A program made the translations under genes and the position numbers. Shown here one piece after another: positions 57,965 to 64,000 of a stretch of DNA of 64,000 nucleotides; within the stretch, counting starts at the first letter, position 1; every line of letters starts with the position of its first letter. Below the pieces are notes generated by a model that saw only the letters and a program-made list of their open reading frames with translations, was not told where the DNA came from and searched no databases. This DNA is from Batkoa obscura (Eukaryota > Entomophthoromycota > Entomophthoromycetes > Entomophthorales > Batkoaceae), in NCBI GenBank assembly GCA_030770535.1, contig JASVEC010000022.1, positions 826,445-890,444 on the forward strand, in the 5' to 3' direction.

Positions 57965-59569
57965 TTAAACTGTGGCAAACATACGATTATGACGAGCAAT
58001 GGATGGGCCATATTCTTCATATTCAGCCTTAGAGTGAGCATAAGTATGGAATTGTGGCTAAAAAAAGGATATAAATAAATAATAAAATTAACTACAAAAT
58101 TAATTACTAAAGAGGCAACTAAACTGCCACCGAACCAAACAGCATATCTTTGACGTTTATGAGAAATGACATTAACATCAATAGGTGTTGACTATATTGT
58201 TAATAATTGATTTTGATAAATAGAATTAAAAAATTTACTTTGACATTAGATAAACTTAACTCTTCACTCTTTTTAATTCTACCTGTAACAATTCTTTGAA
58301 TATCTCTTTCTAAACGACGTCCAAAATCTTTAAATAAAGTTGAACCACCTGATAAAACAATATTCTAATTTTTTTTAATATCAATTAGCTAATATAAACA
58401 AAATCAAATACCTTATATAACCCACGACGAGTATCAATCGGACAATTTTGTATTACTTGATCAACAACTTGAGGAAGTGGAGTCAAGAAATCGGAGCTTA
58501 CTAATTCTGGATTAAAGAAAATTTCAGGAGCTAAAAAGCGTTCATAACCAACATCAACATTGAAAGGCTAACGTGTTTAATTTTAATTCATAATAAATAA
58601 ATAATTATTACTTGTTTTGTAATTGAATGAATTCCTTCATAATTTTTAAAATATTTTTCTCCTTCTTGATCATATCTTTTAAATTCTTTAACAATGTCTT
58701 GACAACAATAAGAATATTTTTCTTTAATTTTTTTAGCTACTTCCATAAGTTGATCTGGTGGTATGGTTTCTCCATGATCACGAAGTAATTGCATGACATA
58801 TTTAGTAATATGGCTACCTGCAATTGGTATATGTTTTAATGCAGAGCCAATAACATAACCATCAGCCTAAAATTTAATTAGTAACTTTATAAAAAATACT
58901 TATTAATCAAATCAAAACTTACGACTGGGATAACATGAGTAACACCATCTCCAGAATCAACTACTGTACCAGTAAGTTCACGGGTTTGGGATTTACTTGA
59001 AGTCCAAGAAGCAGCCAAACCTAAAACAGCTTGTACAGCAATATACATACCAGGAATATTAAAAGATTCAAAGAAAATTTCAGCTGTAGCTTCTCTATTT
59101 TCTGGAGCGTTTAGAGGTGGTTCGGTTAATAAAAAATAATGGTCTTCTGGTTCACATCGTAGATATTTAAATATACATTGTTCCCAATATCTTTCCATGT
59201 GATCCCAATTTTCAACTTGTCCATTAACCATTGGTGATGTTACTTGATACATCTTAGAGTTTGCTTGTGCTTCATAACCAATAAAAAAATCCAAATCTTC
59301 GATCCCTCTTTTACTGGCTAGATTACCTCCACCACTACCAAAGTTTCCACTACTTCCTTTTAAAAAACTTGGTTTTGATGGTACTGGTGGACCAGAACCT
59401 CTTTGGCTATCTTTTGTTGCTATTACAGTTGGGATAACGGAAGATGGTTCATCATTCCCTGCAAACCCCATCTTGGTTTCCCTTTTTATAATCAATATTT
59501 ATTGTTTCAAATGGAAATTTTGGCTTACCCAGTACCATTATCAATAATTACAGGTGGTAATGAAGTCAT
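57965..59569 (-). CDS. ARP3: actin-related protein 3 (Arp2/3 complex)
   Basis: Seven exons: 59529-59569, 58923-59481, 58612-58866, 58412-58567, 58239-58364, 58108-58191, 57965-58057, closing to 437 residues. With Arp2 it forms the pseudo-dimer that starts branched actin filaments. The actin fold is clear: [51 protein letters not shown]. Arp3-specific marks: the [10 protein letters not shown] segment, [23 protein letters not shown], a [16 protein letters not shown] insert, and [16 protein letters not shown] Gly/Ser-rich insertion (about residues 55-75) makes it longer than human ARP3 (418). It is head to head with actin. Confidence 0.96.
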
Positions 59570-60720
59570 ATTTTAATAAACTATTATATAAAGTAATTGT
59601 AATTAAATAGCTATTATTTATTGGTTTATAATGGACTATATAGTTTAAAAAAATAAGTTTCGTTACAATTTTGGGTGGCTTTAATGATTTTTTGAAGTAT
59701 TACATTTCATTTTAATTTTGTCCAATAGAAAACAATTTCATCCCTACTGCCAATTTTGCTGTTCTCATCGTTTATTCTACCATATTATTATGGATAATAT
59801 TAATGTGTTAAATAGTATGTTGTAGTAGATAGCTATAATATGATTTCGGGTGTTTTACTATAGTGATTTTTTTTATAAATCTATCATTTTATAAACATAA
59901 ATATAAATATAAATATAAATATAAATATAATATTTAATGTAATTAAAAAATAGTCTTTACTTTATTTTTTAATGATAGATTATAAAATAGTAATATTAAT
60001 AACAACTTTATTTATTTTAAAATACTAAAAAGAATTTAAAAAATATTTTTTTTATCTTATTAAATATCTACTATATATTTCAACATCAACCTCAATACAT
60101 TCTAAATTTTTATTTTTTTAAAAATACTATTTTTTTTTCTTAGCATTAAATTTTTGATTATTCTAAATTTTACAATGTTTTCTTATTAGAATTTTAAATT
60201 TTTAATACCTTGTAATTATCATTTAATTAATTTTAGATATTAAACATACTTTCTTAAACATATATTGAATAATATGTGGATATAGTGTACCGCTATTATA
60301 TAATATTAAGATCAACAACAGCCTCCTTGGCGATTTAAATTAAAATCAACATCATTTAATTGCTGCCAAGTTACTTTGAGCTTAAATTTATGGGATTATA
60401 AATTGAACTAAACTAATTTTCTTGGGTATCCTTGGCAAATGATTGCTTGCCAGACAATACATCAAAAAATCGATGAAAAGGGTGGATTCATTGGCTGTTT
60501 CTAATTGGTAAGAAGTACTTCAATAATAGCCAATGATTTTTTATCTAAGTTAGTTTTATCTTTATTCTTTGGTTGAAAAATGTTATGTGATGCAATTATT
60601 AGTCCATTATCTTATTTGATTGGCTATTTATCGAAGCTGTAAAATAAGGAGCCACCAACATATAAAGAAATAAAATGACATTAAAGAAGGATTATTGTTT
60701 TTTGTAAATTTATATTAAAA
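59570..60720. other. divergent spacer between ARP3 and actin
   Basis: 1.15 kb. It includes an (AAATAT)n microsatellite (59898-59932), several poly-T tracts, and a CCAAT-box cluster on the actin side (separate entry). No gene was recognised. Confidence 0.6.
60490..60667 (+). promoter_or_regulatory. probable actin promoter: four CCAAT boxes and a TATA-like box
   Basis: CCAAT in either orientation at 60490-60494, 60504-60508, 60530-60534 and 60619-60623, followed by TATAAAG at 60661-60667, 54 bp before the actin start. This is the densest set of such boxes in the window and fits a strong constitutive promoter. Confidence 0.45.
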
Positions 60721-62047
<1,327 letters not shown>

Positions 62048-62719
62048 ATGGTTGATTTCCATATGTTTTGGTATCTACTAATATTAACGACACATCAACT
62101 TTGTTCCACTTATGGTTTAATACTACTTATAGTATGTATCATCTTATAAGTACTTATAAATAAAGAAGCTTAAAGTTTTAATTCTTGGTATTTAATTAAA
62201 CTTTTTTTAACGCTACATGTTAATTATGCTTTTTTATTACATATTATACTATGTCGTTCCATAAAAGCCACTATTTAAATAAGTAATTAGATTGATAGTA
62301 ACTTTTAACTATTTTTCATTTACCTATCATTTAATAGGTTTTTGAGAAAAAATTGTAGATTACAAATGAATTAAAAGTTGTGTCAAAAAAAGTTTAAGAG
62401 GGTTTATAAAAATTAAATAAAAAGTATTATTTGAAAAAAATATAGATATTAAATAATGTTAGATGAAATAAAATCATAGAAATGATAAAGACACCAAATC
62501 GGTTAAAATAAGAGTGTATCATCCCCAACATAGAAAGAACTATTTTAATTAATCTCCATAGCTACATAACATCACCATCTTATCTATCAAATTTTCAAAA
62601 AAAAAATGACGTTGAAATAAATGGAGAAACTATTGGATTTCAGCAAATCAAATAAGATGAACAGCAATTTAAATTTAAAAATTTTAAATTTAGGATAATT
62701 ATTTTTTTTAAAATCTAGA
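62048..62719. other. spacer between actin and NHA1
   Basis: About 670 bp of AT-rich sequence containing the actin 3' end region. No gene or repeat was recognised. Confidence 0.45.
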
Positions 62720-64000
62720 ATGTTAAATATATTATCTTTTGTCGACCCATGGGAGTCCTTCCCATTACTGTTTGGAGGGTTTATTGTTATCTTTTCTTTA
62801 TTTTCTATGGTCATTAAAGAATGGTTATTTTTATCCGAAGCTTGTAAGTGAATTCTATAAACATCGCTTTTTGTTAAATCTCAATTGTCAATTAGCCAGA
62901 AACTAATGTCTTTTATTTCAAATATAGTGGTTGCAACTCTATTTGGTATATTGATAGGTCCAGAAGGATTTGGCTTTGTAAATCCATTAGGTTGGGATAA
63001 CATTGATAAAGTAACTTTAGAATTTGCTCGAGTTTGTATAGCTTTACAAGTATTTGCAGCTGGTGTCAATTTACCCAAAGCTTATTTAGTAAAAGAATGG
63101 AAATCATTATTAGTTTTATTATTACCCGTTATGGGAGTTATGTGGGCTGTGACTGCTTTTGCTATCAAATTCTTACTTAATATAAATATTGTAAGAGTTT
63201 TTTTTAATTTTTTTATAACTTTATATTAACGTATATCTAGCTTGAAGCTCTTTTAATTGCTGCTTGTGTTACTCCAACTGATCCTGTATTAGCTAACTCC
63301 ATTGTACGTGGTAGATTTGCTGAGAGCCACGTACCATTACATGTACGTAATATTATCTCTGCCGAATCAGGCGCTAATGATGGACTTGGCTTCCCTTATT
63401 TATATTTCCCATTACTGATTTTACGCAGTGCTAACTTTGGCTCGGCTATGATGGAATGGTCCATAAGTATTTGGTTATATCAAATTGTACTATCAACCAT
63501 AATTGGTGCAGTAATTGGTTATGCTGCTCTAAAAATATTATATTATTGTCAATCACGTGAATTAATTGATAAAGAATCCTTTTTAGTATTTGGATTTGCA
63601 TTATCTTTATTTATTATGGGTTGTGTAGGTATTATTAAATCTGATGATTTATTAGCTTGTTTTATTGCAGGCAATGCTTTTACTTGGGATGATTGGTTCA
63701 GAATTGAAATTGAGAATACACATATGCAAGAAGTAGTGGATTTATTTTTTAACTTGTCCATCTTTATCTTTTTTGGAACTATTGTACCATGGGCAGCCTT
63801 TGGTACTATTGGAGTATATAAATTAATAGGAATTGCTGTTATTGTATTATTATTCCGTAGAGTACCAATTGTATTAGCCTTAAAACCATTTACACCTTCA
63901 CTTAAAAACTATTCAGAAGCTTTTTTTGCTGGTTGGTTTGGGCCAATTGGTGTAGGCGCCATCTTTTATTCAATGGTAGCAAGAGAAGAGTTACATTTAA
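62720..64000 (+). CDS. NHA1: fungal Nha1/Sod2-type Na+(K+)/H+ antiporter, partial at 3' end
   Basis: Plasma-membrane CPA1-type antiporter that exports alkali cations. Exons: 62720-62843, 62928-63190 and 63241 to beyond the right edge. The N-terminus FGGFIVIFSLFSMVIKEWLF then LSEALVATLFGILIGPEGFG is formed by splicing the first exon to 62928. An AG nearer the donor (62895) would break the frame. Signature motifs: LEFARVCIALQVFAAGVNLPK, ACVTPTDPVLANSIV, HVRNIISAESGANDGLGFPY, and the later FFGTIVPWAAFG and GWFGPIGVGAIFY. At least nine membrane helices are visible before the window ends; the long cytosolic tail is outside. Confidence 0.93.

Overview
This is nuclear DNA from an AT-rich eukaryote, almost certainly an early-diverging fungus, perhaps an Entomophthoromycotina/Zoopagomycota-type lineage. 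The evidence is as follows. Genes carry many short introns, mostly 45-65 nt. The Na+/H+ antiporter is of the fungal Nha1/Sod2 type. A fungal-type mitoribosomal protein of the Bot1/mS45 family is present. Other genes are shared with animals or plants but usually absent from Dikarya: a BRCA1-like RING/zinc-finger/BRCT protein, COA8, and MESH1. The species itself is inference. I saw no tRNA, rRNA or CRISPR.

Layout. 1-9.8 kb: a WAC-domain (ISWI-complex) protein running off the left edge, ELP4, a decayed F-box/LRR gene between two small repeats, RAB2 (ten exons, first intron of the minor-spliceosome AT-AC type), prefoldin subunit 1, and a SET-domain lysine methyltransferase. 9.9-26.7 kb: PRP17/CDC40, the RING-BRCT protein, PEX5, eIF2-gamma, a DOPA-dioxygenase-like protein, an NSUN-type m5C methyltransferase, mitochondrial EF-G2, and the divergent pair MESH1/ITPA. 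26.7-40 kb: an intact F-box/LRR gene, NOG2, XRN1 (one apparent base missing in an A-run), a small secreted Cys protein, mS45, and a Tim17-family membrane protein. 40-46.2 kb: tandem PIF1 helicases, the first intact with a PCNA-binding box, the second broken. 47.1-50.7 kb: a 1.39-kb inverted repeat whose two arms each carry the same NmrA-like oxidoreductase. 50.7-57 kb: gene-poor, with a decayed retroelement-like stretch, a POT peptide transporter, and small repeats. 57-64 kb: COA8, ARP3 and actin head to head, and an NHA1 antiporter running off the right edge.

Most genes are unrelated housekeeping genes packed with 100-500 bp spacers, often divergent and often with CCAAT boxes about 50-150 bp upstream of the start. 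The accessory signal is a roughly 100-bp family of short terminal-inverted-repeat elements (six full-length copies, a seventh lacking one end, and an eighth partial), concentrated in gene-poor stretches and near the LRR and inverted-repeat loci. Exon coordinates were derived by hand from splice sites and reading phase. Where the phases close over the whole gene I consider them reliable.
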